From assembly GCF_900109515.1 (NCBI RefSeq), contig NZ_FOBD01000017.1, positions 62,001 through 126,000 on the forward strand: DNA of 64,000 nt. The letters are read 5' to 3'. Shown in pieces: positions 53,929 to 61,607 of this stretch; the stretch's first letter is position 1, and each line of letters opens with the position of its first letter. A program made the position numbers and the translations under genes. Under the pieces are notes generated by a model. That model saw nothing but the letters and a program-made list of their open reading frames with translations. It did no database searches and was not told where the DNA came from. Source of the DNA: Paenibacillus sp. OK003. Lineage in GTDB: Bacteria > Bacillota > Bacilli > Paenibacillales > Paenibacillaceae.

Positions 53929-54083
53929 GCGCACAGGTGGCCGTTACGGTTACGGATCGTTCTTTCGATCGCTGTTGTTTCCGAATGTTTCTGAACTATT
54001 TTCAAATGGATAACATTCGGAAACAAAGGCGAACGCTTCGCTTCTTTCAAACGATTCCGTTCCCTCCACTGACTTTAGTGCGG
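53929..54083. repeat. dispersed imperfect-palindrome element, copy C
   Basis: About 155 bp upstream of fabZ, containing the core GAAGCGAAGCGTTCGCCTTT and AACAGCGATCGAAAG (minus-strand orientation) as in copies A and B. Outer ends are inverse repeats (GCGCAC-AGGTGG against CCGCAC-CAGTGG). The rest of 53871-54304 shows no gene; GACGTC-rich and hairpin-like sequence occurs at 54170-54290. Confidence 0.7.
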
Positions 54084-54304
54084 ACATGGGAAATCTGATT
54101 ATGATCAAGTCGGGCCTCATATAAAAGGTTTTTAATTTTAATGTTGTATGGAAAGCATATTTTCGGTTAACACTAGTTATATCCTTCATGACTGCAGTAG
54201 TGAAGGTTGAGATAAGGGGTCTCTCTTCGCGATGACGAATGTCTTTCGCAGGGGAGGCCTCTTTTGACGTCAAACGTCATCCATCATTATACTGTTTTCA
54301 ACAC

Positions 54305-54338
54305 CAAAAAGAAAACTCCTGCCTGCGCAGGAGTTTTG
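54305..54338 (-). terminator. intrinsic terminator after the EpuA-like gene
   Basis: AAAACTCCTGC and GCAGGAGTTTT pair around a 4-nt loop and are followed by T-rich sequence. It ends the spoIIID-mbl-flhO-flhP side and separates it from fabZ. Confidence 0.88.
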
Positions 54339-54352
54339 CATATATCGTTCAT

Positions 54353-54583
54353 CTACGGAGCGAACACCAAATCATATACATGTTCCCATGTACTCCACTG
54401 CAATACGGAACCGATATCCTGTTTGCCCAGTACCACGTAGCCAGCTACCAATCCGCCAGCGAGGGCAAGAACAAGCAGGACCGGAACCAGAAACCATCTT
54501 GCGATGCGCCATCCACTCTTTTTCTTGACATTCGTCTTATCCGGCTTGCTGTTCTGCTGCTGTGTGTCTGTCATCACATTCAC
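54353..54583 (-). CDS. EpuA-like small membrane protein (often misnamed RNA polymerase beta)
   Basis: 76 residues. A basic start (K-P-D-K-T-N-V-K-K-K) is followed by one transmembrane helix (W-F-L-V-P-V-L-L-V-L-A-L-A-G-G-L-V-A-G-Y) and a short outside tail G-Y-V-V-L-G-K-Q-D-I-G-S-V and W-x-H-V-Y-D-L-V-F. This matches the EpuA family (PF11772), a single-pass protein that databases often label DNA-directed RNA polymerase subunit beta without experimental reason. The role is unknown. It follows flhP by 3 bp, so it is co-translated. Confidence 0.8.
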   Translation of the reverse strand: MNVMTDTQQQNSKPDKTNVKKKSGWRIARWFLVPVLLVLALAGGLVAGYVVLGKQDIGSVLQWSTWEHVYDLVFAP

Positions 54584-54586
54584 CTT

Positions 54587-55426
54587 TTATGCTCTCATAT
54601 TGTTGGCAAGACCCGCCATGGAATCACTGGATGTGAGCGCACGTGCCGCCAGTTGGTAAGTACGCTGTCCTTGCATCAGCAAAGACATTTCTTGTGTCAA
54701 ATCCACGTTGGATTGTTCAATGTAGCCTGCACGGATCATGGCTGTCGCTTCACGTGTAGCTGCATTGGCTCCAAATACATCATCCTCGGTCAGACCCGCA
54801 TCCAGACCAAACAGGTTATCTGCATACTGCACAAGCCCTTCCGGGCGCTCGATATCAACGAGTTGCAATTGAGCTCCAATCGTTGCATTGGCTTCATTGC
54901 CACGACTGATCAACAGATTGCCTTTTTCATCAAATGCAACCTTGCTGTTATTCGGTGCCGTAATGCGATTACCTTGACGATCCAATGCAAAGTGGCCTTC
55001 GCCATTGACCAATACCATCATGTCTGGCGCATTGGGATTCGTTTTGGGTCTTGTATCAGGGACAAAATGGAATGCACCCTGACGCGTCCACATTTTCTCA
55101 CCATTCGCTTCAACGGCAAACATCGCATTGCCTTCAATCGCCAGATCGGTAGGACTACCTGTCTCATTGAGCGTACCCTGACTCATATCCTTTGTCACAT
55201 CAGCCAAACGTACACCAAACCCGAGGTTGTATCCCATCGGGGTCGAGCGTCCATCCAGCTTGTACTTGTCCGGTTGCTGCTGCACACGTGTCAGTACATC
55301 TTCGAAGGCTGCTTGCTTACTCTTATAGCCTGCCGTATTCACGTTGGCAATATTATCGGAAATGACATCCAGACGCTGCTGTATTCCGGTCATGGAGACC
55401 ATTGCACTAATCATGGAATTATTCAT
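54587..55426 (-). CDS. flhP: FlhP, flagellar rod/hook-basal-body family protein
   Basis: 279 residues of the FlgF/FlgG family. N-terminal rod signature I-S-D-N-I-A-N-V-N-T-A-G-Y-K-S-K near 22-37, and the C-terminal helix S-N-V-D-L-T-Q-E-M-S-L-L-M-Q-G-Q-R-T-Y. In B. subtilis the pair FlhO and FlhP form the distal rod and link basal body to hook. It starts about 640 bp after flhO, separated by the repeat array, whereas in B. subtilis the pair is adjacent. The ribosome site GGGAGGG is one of several G3 runs (see the G-quadruplex feature). Confidence 0.93.
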   Translation of the reverse strand: MNNSMISAMVSMTGIQQRLDVISDNIANVNTAGYKSKQAAFEDVLTRVQQQPDKYKLDGRSTPMGYNLGFGVRLADVTKDMSQGTLNETGSPTDLAIEGNAMFAVEANGEKMWTRQGAFHFVPDTRPKTNPNAPDMMVLVNGEGHFALDRQGNRITAPNNSKVAFDEKGNLLISRGNEANATIGAQLQLVDIERPEGLVQYADNLFGLDAGLTEDDVFGANAATREATAMIRAGYIEQSNVDLTQEMSLLMQGQRTYQLAARALTSSDSMAGLANNMRA

Positions 55427-55436
55427 TCGGTGGTTA

Positions 55437-55480
55437 CCCTCCCTGGTTCTACCCTCCCAAACCCTCCCTGGTAGGGAGGG
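55437..55480 (-). promoter_or_regulatory. G-quadruplex motif and competing hairpin at the flhP ribosome site
   Basis: The mRNA strand reads GGGAGGGTTTGGGAGGG at 55452-55468, a canonical G3 quadruplex pattern. It is followed by another GGGAGGG at 55437-55443 that is the flhP Shine-Dalgarno, ten bases before the start. Upstream, CCCTCCCT (55473-55480) can pair with AGGGAGGG (55462-55469) as a hairpin, so the two folds exclude each other. Confidence 0.6.
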
Positions 55481-55568
55481 CCCCAGATGGCGCTGCCCTC
55501 TGGACTCCCGAAAACAGGCGGAGTGGGTGCGTGGGGTACGATCTTGCTAAGTGACGGTGGTGTGTGTG

Positions 55569-55646
55569 CGCCGCGACTGCCGGGCTATGATTCCCGCCAT
55601 AGTTTCACATGGCTGAATCATAGCCCGGCACGCTCTTTATGCGGCG
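55569..55646. repeat. large nested hairpin
   Basis: A perfect 16-bp inverted repeat, TGCCGGGCTATGATTC at 55578-55593 with its inverse at 55615-55630. Inside lies a GCCAT/ATGGC pair (55596-55600 and 55609-55613), outside a CGCCGC/GCGGCG pair (55569-55574 and 55641-55646). No T-run follows on either strand, so it is not a plain terminator. Confidence 0.85.
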
Positions 55647-55650
55647 TGTA

Positions 55651-56045
55651 GCTCCGCGTGGTCTCTCCTTGCTTTGCTTCGCAAAGGACTGTCGAGACCA
55701 TCGCTGCGCTTAGCTTACTGCTACGCATTCCTCGCATAGGCTCGGCTGCGGTTAGGCTTTTGCGCTCCGCGTGCTCTCTCCCTGCTTTGCTCCGCAAAGG
55801 ACTGTCGAGACCGCCGCTGCGCTTAGCTTACTGCTGCGCAATCCTCGCATAGGCTCGGCTGCGTTTGGGCTTTTGCGCTCCGCGTGGTCTCTCCCTGCTT
55901 TGCTTCGCAAAGGACTATCGAGACCGTCGCTGCGCTCAGCTTAATGCTGCGCAATCCTCACATAGGCTCGGCTGCGGTTAGGCTTGCGCTTCGCGTGAGC
56001 CTCTCTGCTTTGCTGCGCAAAGGGCGTTTGGCTCTCCGCTACGCG
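55651..56045. repeat. 113-bp tandem repeat array (three units and a partial fourth)
   Basis: Units at 55651-55763 (113 bp), 55764-55876 (113 bp) and 55877-55987 (111 bp), then a diverged partial unit to about 56045. Each begins GCTCCGCGTG or a variant. Each contains a nested hairpin: outer GGTCTC/GAGACC (CTCTC in unit 2), inner CTTTGC/GCAAAG. GCTGCGCTTAGC and GGCTCGGCTGCG follow. Repeats touch each other with no spacers. Reading frames across it (about 64-67 codons) are probably a result of repetition. Confidence 0.9.
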
Positions 56046-56064
56046 GCTATATTATACGTTGGCG

Positions 56065-56949
56065 TTATACACGCCCAACTTCATTGACGGCTTTATCCAG
56101 ACTGCGGTCGTAGAATTGTACGACCTTCTGGTTCGCTTCATATGCACGGAATGCTGCGTTCATATCTACAGTTGCCTGTGACGCATCCACATTCGAACCT
56201 TCCAGGTAGCCTTGACGGATCTGCACATTATCACCGACAGCCATCATCCGAGCCGTTGCTCCATTCTGATCATTCAGGCTGAAATTACCATCACCTTGAC
56301 GTACCAGTTGGTTCGGTTGATCGATGACGCTGATTCCCAATGTAACACCTGTGGGTGCACCCGTCTCTGCATTAACAAGACGACCTTGCTCATCCACTTT
56401 AAATTGGTCTACCGAGCCTGTCAACACAACAGGTTGTCCATTATTATCCAGAACTTGTGAACCTGTTGAGCTGAGCAGCTGTCCAGTTCCGGTAACCTCG
56501 AAGTGACCATCACGTGTATATCTTGTGTTACCGTCTGCATCCCGTACTGTAAAATACGCCTGAGGTTGGTAAGTTACCGTGCCATCAGCTCGTACAAATT
56601 TGCCTGAACCGTCAAACGAGACAGGTTGTCCTGTCTGTGGATCATTCACGGCCAGATTGGACGAAATGGCAAAATCACTCTTTTGCCCACTTTCCATAAT
56701 GGCTCCCTGCAAATTCATGGACAAACTTTCTTCCGCGAACACACCTGTGTTCAGCTTGCCCAGCCGCTTTGTCGGAAGATTGGCATCTCCGCCTACCAAA
56801 GTAATGAGCATTTCCGGGAAAGAACGGCTTACGCTGTTCACTTGTTTATATCCCGTTGTGTTCATATTTACGATGTTCTGCGTTGCGGTGTCATGGCGGC
56901 GTTGTTGCGTAATCATTCCCGCGGTAGCGGTGTACAGACCTCTTAACAT
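56065..56949 (-). CDS. flhO: FlhO, flagellar rod/hook-basal-body family protein
   Basis: 294 residues of the FlgF/FlgG family with T-A-T-Q-N-I-V-N-M-N-T-T-G-Y-K-Q-V at 22-38 and the C-terminal helix S-N-V-D-A-S-Q-A-T-V-D-M-N-A-A-F-R-A-Y-E-A-N-Q-K. FlhO is a distal rod protein exported by the flagellar type III system and acts with FlhP. It starts 104 bp after mbl. The downstream structured repeat region separates it from flhP, so transcription through the array is required if both come from one promoter. Confidence 0.93.
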   Translation of the reverse strand: MLRGLYTATAGMITQQRRHDTATQNIVNMNTTGYKQVNSVSRSFPEMLITLVGGDANLPTKRLGKLNTGVFAEESLSMNLQGAIMESGQKSDFAISSNLAVNDPQTGQPVSFDGSGKFVRADGTVTYQPQAYFTVRDADGNTRYTRDGHFEVTGTGQLLSSTGSQVLDNNGQPVVLTGSVDQFKVDEQGRLVNAETGAPTGVTLGISVIDQPNQLVRQGDGNFSLNDQNGATARMMAVGDNVQIRQGYLEGSNVDASQATVDMNAAFRAYEANQKVVQFYDRSLDKAVNEVGRV

Positions 56950-57052
56950 GTATTAACCCCTCTCCTCAAGCGCTTGTCCTGCATCGTAGGATAGCTGCTT
57001 GTCCGTTCTGCTTCCCGAGCTTGGGCGAACCTTTGCTTTTTATATCGGCAGA

Positions 57053-58051
57053 TTAGAACTTTTTCTTAACGACTTGATCCAAATTATTCAACATAATGCC
57101 AGTCCCCTTCACGACACAATGCATCGGATCCTCTGCAACCCATACCGGTACATGCAATTCATTGGACAACAGTTCGTCCAGTCCGTTCAGCAAAGCGCCT
57201 CCACCTGTCAACACGACACCTCGGTCAATAATGTCTGCCGCTAATTCTGGTGGCGTCCGCTCCAATACCGACTTGGCTGCCACGATGATGGATTGCACGG
57301 AATCCCATAGCGCCTCCTGCACTTCATTTCCCGACACCGTTACGGTAACAGGCAAACCGGATACCATATCCCGACCGCGAATGTCCATCTCCGTTTGACG
57401 ACCACCCGGATGTACGGAACCAATCGCAATCTTGAGATCTTCGGCTGTACGTTCACCGATCATGAGTTTGTATTTGGCTTTGATAAACTTGGTAATCGCT
57501 TCGTCGAACTTGTCCCCTGCGACTTTAATAGAAGAGGCGGTGACTACGTCGCCCATAGACAGGACTGCAACGTCAGTCGTTCCGCCGCCGATATCCACGA
57601 CCATATTGCCGCTCGGCTGAAAAATATCCATCCCCGCACCGATCGCTGCCGCTTTCGGCTCTTCTTCCAGAAATACTTCTTTGGCACCGCTGCGCTCAGC
57701 AGCTTCACGGATAGCCTTCTGCTCCACGGAAGTAATGTTGGTTGGTGCACAGATCAGAATGCGCGGGTGGCTGTACCAGCTTCTTGCTCCCACACGATTA
57801 ATGAAATGTCTAAGCATTGCTTCCGTAATCTCGAAGTCCGCAATAACACCGTCACGCAGCGGTCTAATGGCAACAATGTTACCTGGAGTACGCCCCACCA
57901 TACGACGCGCTTCTTCCCCAACAGCAAGGACCCGCTTCGTATCGCTTTCAATGGTCACGACGGAAGGTTCATCGAGGACAACCCCACTTCCTTTCACGTG
58001 AATAAGCACGTTCGCCGTGCCAAGATCAATACCGATATCCTTGCTAAACAT
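57053..58051 (-). CDS. mbl: Mbl, MreB-like cytoskeletal protein
   Basis: 332 residues, full length for MreB/Mbl. Actin-fold nucleotide motifs: phosphate-1 G-I-D-L-G-T-A-N near residue 7, D-I-G-G-G-T-T-D near 155, and the adenosine-binding G-G-G-A near 285. It polymerises in curved filaments under the membrane and directs lateral-wall synthesis. The name Mbl rather than MreB follows from position: spoIIID directly upstream and flhO directly downstream, as in B. subtilis. Confidence 0.95.
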   Translation of the reverse strand: MFSKDIGIDLGTANVLIHVKGSGVVLDEPSVVTIESDTKRVLAVGEEARRMVGRTPGNIVAIRPLRDGVIADFEITEAMLRHFINRVGARSWYSHPRILICAPTNITSVEQKAIREAAERSGAKEVFLEEEPKAAAIGAGMDIFQPSGNMVVDIGGGTTDVAVLSMGDVVTASSIKVAGDKFDEAITKFIKAKYKLMIGERTAEDLKIAIGSVHPGGRQTEMDIRGRDMVSGLPVTVTVSGNEVQEALWDSVQSIIVAAKSVLERTPPELAADIIDRGVVLTGGGALLNGLDELLSNELHVPVWVAEDPMHCVVKGTGIMLNNLDQVVKKKF

Positions 58052-58270
58052 AAAAGAGCCCCCAAAGTGATATTATTTGGTCAGCGTATCCTGTGAAAAA
58101 GAGTCCCTTATCACGTCACCGCTTGTTCGACAAAGTGCAACATATATATGTAAAAATCGGGCTGATAAGATGTCATAATTCGATCCTGTACCAGCTTTTA
58201 ACATATCATACTTCAGGGGAGGGATTCAATGCATGTGTGAGCTTTTTGGCCTACGTCTTTCCGCAGGTCC

Positions 58271-58558
58271 CTAAGTTTTAGCGGAAGCCAGCACCTCGCG
58301 TTTTTTACCGCTTGTTTTTTTGTATTTAATTTTGGTCGCTTCACCGCCCCGCAAATGACGGATGGACTTGTGATACTCCAGAATGTGTTTCACCTGGTCA
58401 GCAAGATCAGGGTTAATTTCCGGCAGACGCTCCGTCAGATCCTTATGCACAGTACTCTTTGACACGCCGAATTCCTTGGCTATGGTACGGACCGTATTCC
58501 TCGTCTCAACAATGCAGCGACCAATTTTGATGGTCCGTTCCTTGATGTAATCGTGCAC
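58271..58558 (-). CDS. spoIIID: SpoIIID, mother-cell sporulation transcription factor
   Basis: 95 residues, normal length. The helix-turn-helix is T-V-R-T-I-A-K-E-F-G-V-S-K-S-T-V-H-K-D-L-T-E-R-L, followed by the basic C-terminal stretch (H-K-S-I-R-H-L-R-G-G-E-A-T-K-I-K-Y-K-K) that also contacts DNA. SpoIIID adjusts sigma-E genes in the mother cell and helps produce sigma-K. It lies 220 bp upstream of mbl. Confidence 0.96.
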   Translation of the reverse strand: MHDYIKERTIKIGRCIVETRNTVRTIAKEFGVSKSTVHKDLTERLPEINPDLADQVKHILEYHKSIRHLRGGEATKIKYKKTSGKKREVLASAKT

Positions 58559-58593
58559 GCTCCCGCCTCCCTACTGTGTGGATAGTTTGGTAC

Positions 58594-58621
58594 ATTATAT
58601 GAGGAGCATGCCTATATATTC
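58594..58621 (-). promoter_or_regulatory. possible sigma-E promoter of spoIIID
   Basis: On the minus strand: an AATATAT-like -35 region, a spacer of about 13 nt, then CATATAAT, close to the sigma-E -10 consensus CATACANT. spoIIID is a known sigma-E gene, which supports it, but the -35 match is only partial. Confidence 0.4.
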
Positions 58622-58673
58622 GCGGTTTAAAGGTGTGACAAGCTTCGAAGGTCCCATTATTTTCTGAAAAGCA

Positions 58674-58703
58674 CAAAAAGAGCAGAGGAGAATTCCCTCT
58701 GCC
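58674..58703 (-). terminator. intrinsic terminator of spoIIQ
   Basis: GCAGAGG and CCTCTGC pair around GAATTCT and are followed by TCTTTTT on the minus strand. It lies about 30 nt after the spoIIQ stop. Confidence 0.85.
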
Positions 58704-58730
58704 CGTCATGTTGCTGCGGTAAAAATCATT

Positions 58731-59471
58731 TTATTTTTCCGGAAGATATCCTTGCGGGTTAACCGGTTGTCCGTCTTCGTAAACTTCAAAGTGAAGGTGG
58801 TTGCCCAGCGTTTTTTCCAGTTCATTAACGCCAGCCGATGCAATTGCATCTCCTTGCTTCACTTCATCATCCTGTTTCACTTTGACGTCAGCCAGGCTTT
58901 GGTATACGGTTTTGAGGTTATCACTGTGTGTGATTTCCACAACTTGACCTGTCAGCGGGTTTTGTTCAACCCGGGTAACTTTTCCGCCGAGTGCTGCTTT
59001 GACTTCAAACGTTTTGTTATCCCCACGTGCCAGATCTACACCCGTGTTCGGAATAAATGTGTCATTGTACTGCACCATCGCTGCTTCATGTTCCTCACTT
59101 GAAGCTTCGTTGTCATAGAAAGGTTTGACTACCGAAATTTCGGACGGAACCGCTACTGGCCACACAAAATTCTCCGACTTTGCAACAACTTCCACACTTT
59201 CCTGTTCTCCGTTAACCGCTGTTCCTTCTGTACCCGCCGATGCGCCTGTTTCTACTACCCCACTTGCAGGGTCCGAGTTCAGCGTTTTGTCGCCTGTGCC
59301 CTGATAGACCCACACTAAGGTTAGTATAATGCCTGCTGCTGCGATGTAGGCTGCCGGGAAGACCCAACGTTTGGACATTGCTCTTTTCCATGAAGAGGGC
59401 TGGCTAGCCGGTACTCCTTGAGTTGTTTTAGGAGTTTCTTCTTGGACTGTTTTTTTGTTTTGTTCATTCAT
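58731..59471 (-). CDS. spoIIQ: SpoIIQ, forespore engulfment protein with LytM/M23 domain
   Basis: From ATG 59471 (M-N-E-Q-N-K-K-T), 246 residues. One transmembrane helix at about 36-58 (W-V-F-P-A-A-Y-I-A-A-A-G-I-I-L-T-L-V-W-V), then an outside linker and a LytM domain. SpoIIQ sits in the forespore membrane and binds SpoIIIAH of the mother cell, zipping the membranes during engulfment. The M23 motif HxGxD appears as N-T-G-V-D, so the first zinc ligand His is replaced by Asn, while H-L-H-F-E is retained. Loss of zinc binding is also known for B. subtilis SpoIIQ. Expression from a forespore sigma-F promoter is expected. Confidence 0.92.
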   Translation of the reverse strand: MNEQNKKTVQEETPKTTQGVPASQPSSWKRAMSKRWVFPAAYIAAAGIILTLVWVYQGTGDKTLNSDPASGVVETGASAGTEGTAVNGEQESVEVVAKSENFVWPVAVPSEISVVKPFYDNEASSEEHEAAMVQYNDTFIPNTGVDLARGDNKTFEVKAALGGKVTRVEQNPLTGQVVEITHSDNLKTVYQSLADVKVKQDDEVKQGDAIASAGVNELEKTLGNHLHFEVYEDGQPVNPQGYLPEK

Positions 59472-59580
59472 CTTGATCACCTCAGTAACAAGTGTTACCG
59501 GGTGCAACTCTTTTATACACGCGCGACTCTAATTATTTTCACAGAACTTTCAAAGAGTGCTATATAAGGCGAAAAAGGGG

Positions 59581-59732
59581 GCTACACTGGACCACTCCGC
59601 GCGCAGAAAAATCTTTCGGCCGCTGTTACTCCCAGATTTCTTTCTATCACCTTCTTCAAAGGTGAAATCCGGGAGTAAAGGCGGACGCTCCGCTCCTACA
59701 GCTTTTTTCTGCTCTCTCCGTTCCGGTGTAAC
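59581..59732. repeat. dispersed imperfect-palindrome element, copy B
   Basis: About 152 bp upstream of spoIIQ. In minus-strand orientation it contains GGAGCGGAGCGTCCGCCTTT and AACAGCGGCCGAAAG, matching copies A and C. Its ends are inverse (TACACYGGA followed by GCAGAAAAA on both arms) and the middle forms a further stem, TTTCACCTT against AAGGTGATAGAAA. Confidence 0.78.
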
Positions 59733-59867
59733 TATTAATTGCAACTGATATAGCCAAGTTTTGAAAGCTCAGGAAGGGGTTGCTGGTAGAGAAGCCTGGA
59801 TTGCTGTAATAGCCAATCCTTCTAAGAAGTGAGTTCATTAGCTGAAAGCAACATGATATAGGCTGTG

Positions 59868-60126
59868 ATTCGTTAATACCGATTTAAGGAGCCATAGGTT
59901 CGTTAAAGTGAGATGAGAGATTAGCGAGGCCGCGGCACTAATGACTGTTCCATCTAACATCATGCTTAGTTAATGAAATATTTCTAACGAACTCAGGTGG
60001 CCTTATTGATGGAAAAGTCGCAACCTGGAGATTCTAGCGAACCTTAGGCACGCTAATTACTCTTTTTGGCGCTTTATCGGCTCCATTTCGTGATATGTCA
60101 TGATATAGCGCTTCTGAGATTCGTTA
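59868..60126. repeat. cluster of TTCGTTA/TAACGAA-type short repeats
   Basis: Five related 8-mers in 259 bp: ATTCGTTA (59868), GTTCGTTA (59898), TAACGAAC (59985), TAGCGAAC (60035) and ATTCGTTA (60119). They are scattered in both orientations in the 59508-60260 gap between spoIIQ and spoIID. No gene is visible in this part of the gap. Confidence 0.5.
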
Positions 60127-60260
60127 GCTTCTCAAACGTACACCGAGAGTAGGAAAACTGCACAGTTCCACTTCACTGTTAAACTGTTGTTAATCTGTTC
60201 GTCGTTTTACATCTGTTAATAATCTATTGCTCTATCCTTATCCAACCGTATTCATCTTTC

Positions 60261-61607
60261 CTACTTTGAGGCCAGCATCTTGGATGCCTGTCCGAAGGAG
60301 ATGCCTGTGTAGTAGTGTTTGAGAATCTGGGTCGCGGTGTGACCCTCTTGTGCCATGCCGTTGGCCCCCCACTGGCTCATGCCGACTCCATGACCGTATC
60401 CATACGTTGTAATCTGAACCTCGTCTCCATCGGTCTTCCAGCTGAACTGGCTGGATCGGAGCCCAAGCAGCTTTCGAACCTCCGGCCCACTAAACGTTTT
60501 ACCTGCAATCTGCATCTCCTTGATCCGATGGCCTTCCGTTGTAGACAATACTTCCATCCAGCCACCGCTCTGCTGCGCGCTCACAGGGATGGTATTTGCA
60601 CCCAGATTCAACTTTTGGAGAATCTCGCTGCGCTTCATCGTGATGGTTTCCTCAAAGCCTGGAGCCAGGTTTTTATCCCACGGACTCGCTACACTTTGCA
60701 AATAAGGTACAGGGTTGCCCCATACATCCTCAGCATTTTCTGTATACCCATTACTTGTAGAGAAAAAGGATGCGGTAATCGCCTTGCCTTGATATGTCAT
60801 GACGGAATCCTTGCTTTCCCGGACAGCCTGCTGCAGCTTCTCCCATTCCTTCGCTTTCCCCAGACGTGTCCAGTCCGCTTTTACTTGTTCTGGTGGTATA
60901 AACACCTGATGACTCACAGTATCCGTTACATCAGCTTCTCCTGAGGGTACACCGCTTGTATCGTTGGCTGCCAGCCTTCTCACGATAAATGTCCTTGCAG
61001 CAATAGCCTGTGCCTTTAATGCCTCCAATCTGAACTCGGCTGGCATCTCGGCAGCGACGACTCCGGTAACATAATCTTCAAGCGGAAGATTCATCGTTGT
61101 ACCGGTTGCGGACAGGTACACCCTTACTTGCGGTTCAGGGTAGGTAACGGGTACAGCTGGAGAAGGTGCTGGAGTCGTTACACTGCCTGTACCTGGTGGG
61201 ACAGGGATCGGCTTAACCGGATCATCCGTCCGCGGCCAAACCAGAATAGCTGGGATCAACAGCGCAAGCGCCAGTACTGCCGATACAGCTGCTGCGGGCT
61301 GCCAGCGAGTATTGTTTTTGCCCCATCTGCGGCCTCGGCCGAACGTACGCATTCGGCGGCGCTTCACACGACGAAACTGTTCTAATTCAATGACAGGCAT
61401 GTGTATACGTGCCGCAGGCTGTTGAGCTGGCTCCTGTTTGGAGCCAGGCGGTCTAGGAGCTGTTGTTGCGGTCTCATCTGGAACCGTTCTGATGTTCGTT
61501 GAAGCAAGCTTGTCTTTTTCCACACCGAAACCAGCAATCTCTTCTGGCTCCTTCACTAGTGGACGAGGGACAAGAGGTACCTTAACCTGCACACGGGCTT
61601 CTTTCAT
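60261..61607 (-). CDS. spoIID: SpoIID, sporulation lytic transglycosylase
   Basis: 448 residues. A basic, Pro-rich N-terminal cytoplasmic region of about 100 residues precedes one transmembrane helix near 110-125 (A-A-V-S-A-V-L-A-L-A-L-L-I-P-A-I-L-V-W). The SpoIID domain follows with M-N-L-P-L-E-D-Y-V-T-G-V-V-A-A-E-M-P-A-E-F, in which the Glu is the known catalytic residue position, and G-Y-G-H-G-V-G-M-S-Q-W-G-A near the end. SpoIID cleaves denuded glycan strands made by SpoIIP during engulfment. B. subtilis SpoIID is about 343 residues, so the long N-terminal part is extra. The ribosome site is GGAGGG, ten bases before ATG. Confidence 0.93.
   Translation of the reverse strand: MKEARVQVKVPLVPRPLVKEPEEIAGFGVEKDKLASTNIRTVPDETATTAPRPPGSKQEPAQQPAARIHMPVIELEQFRRVKRRRMRTFGRGRRWGKNNTRWQPAAAVSAVLALALLIPAILVWPRTDDPVKPIPVPPGTGSVTTPAPSPAVPVTYPEPQVRVYLSATGTTMNLPLEDYVTGVVAAEMPAEFRLEALKAQAIAARTFIVRRLAANDTSGVPSGEADVTDTVSHQVFIPPEQVKADWTRLGKAKEWEKLQQAVRESKDSVMTYQGKAITASFFSTSNGYTENAEDVWGNPVPYLQSVASPWDKNLAPGFEETITMKRSEILQKLNLGANTIPVSAQQSGGWMEVLSTTEGHRIKEMQIAGKTFSGPEVRKLLGLRSSQFSWKTDGDEVQITTYGYGHGVGMSQWGANGMAQEGHTATQILKHYYTGISFGQASKMLASK

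Noticed and set aside
53871..54050. N-terminal extension of fabZ to 54050
   Set aside because: It reads into dispersed repeat copy C, while the GTG at 53870 has a strong ribosome site and the family N terminus.
54353..54583. RNA polymerase beta subunit, the label databases often give such proteins
   Set aside because: A 76-residue single-pass membrane protein of the EpuA family cannot be RpoB.
54239..55474. 411-codon plus-strand frame opposite flhP
   Set aside because: It covers a certain FlhP gene on the other strand, is rich in Cys and His, and has no ribosome site.
55651..56045. CRISPR array
   Set aside because: The 113-bp units touch each other with no unique spacers, and no cas genes are present.
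55658..56087. Two similar plus-strand frames of about 65 codons
   Set aside because: Their likeness comes from the 113-bp tandem repeats; no sign of translation.
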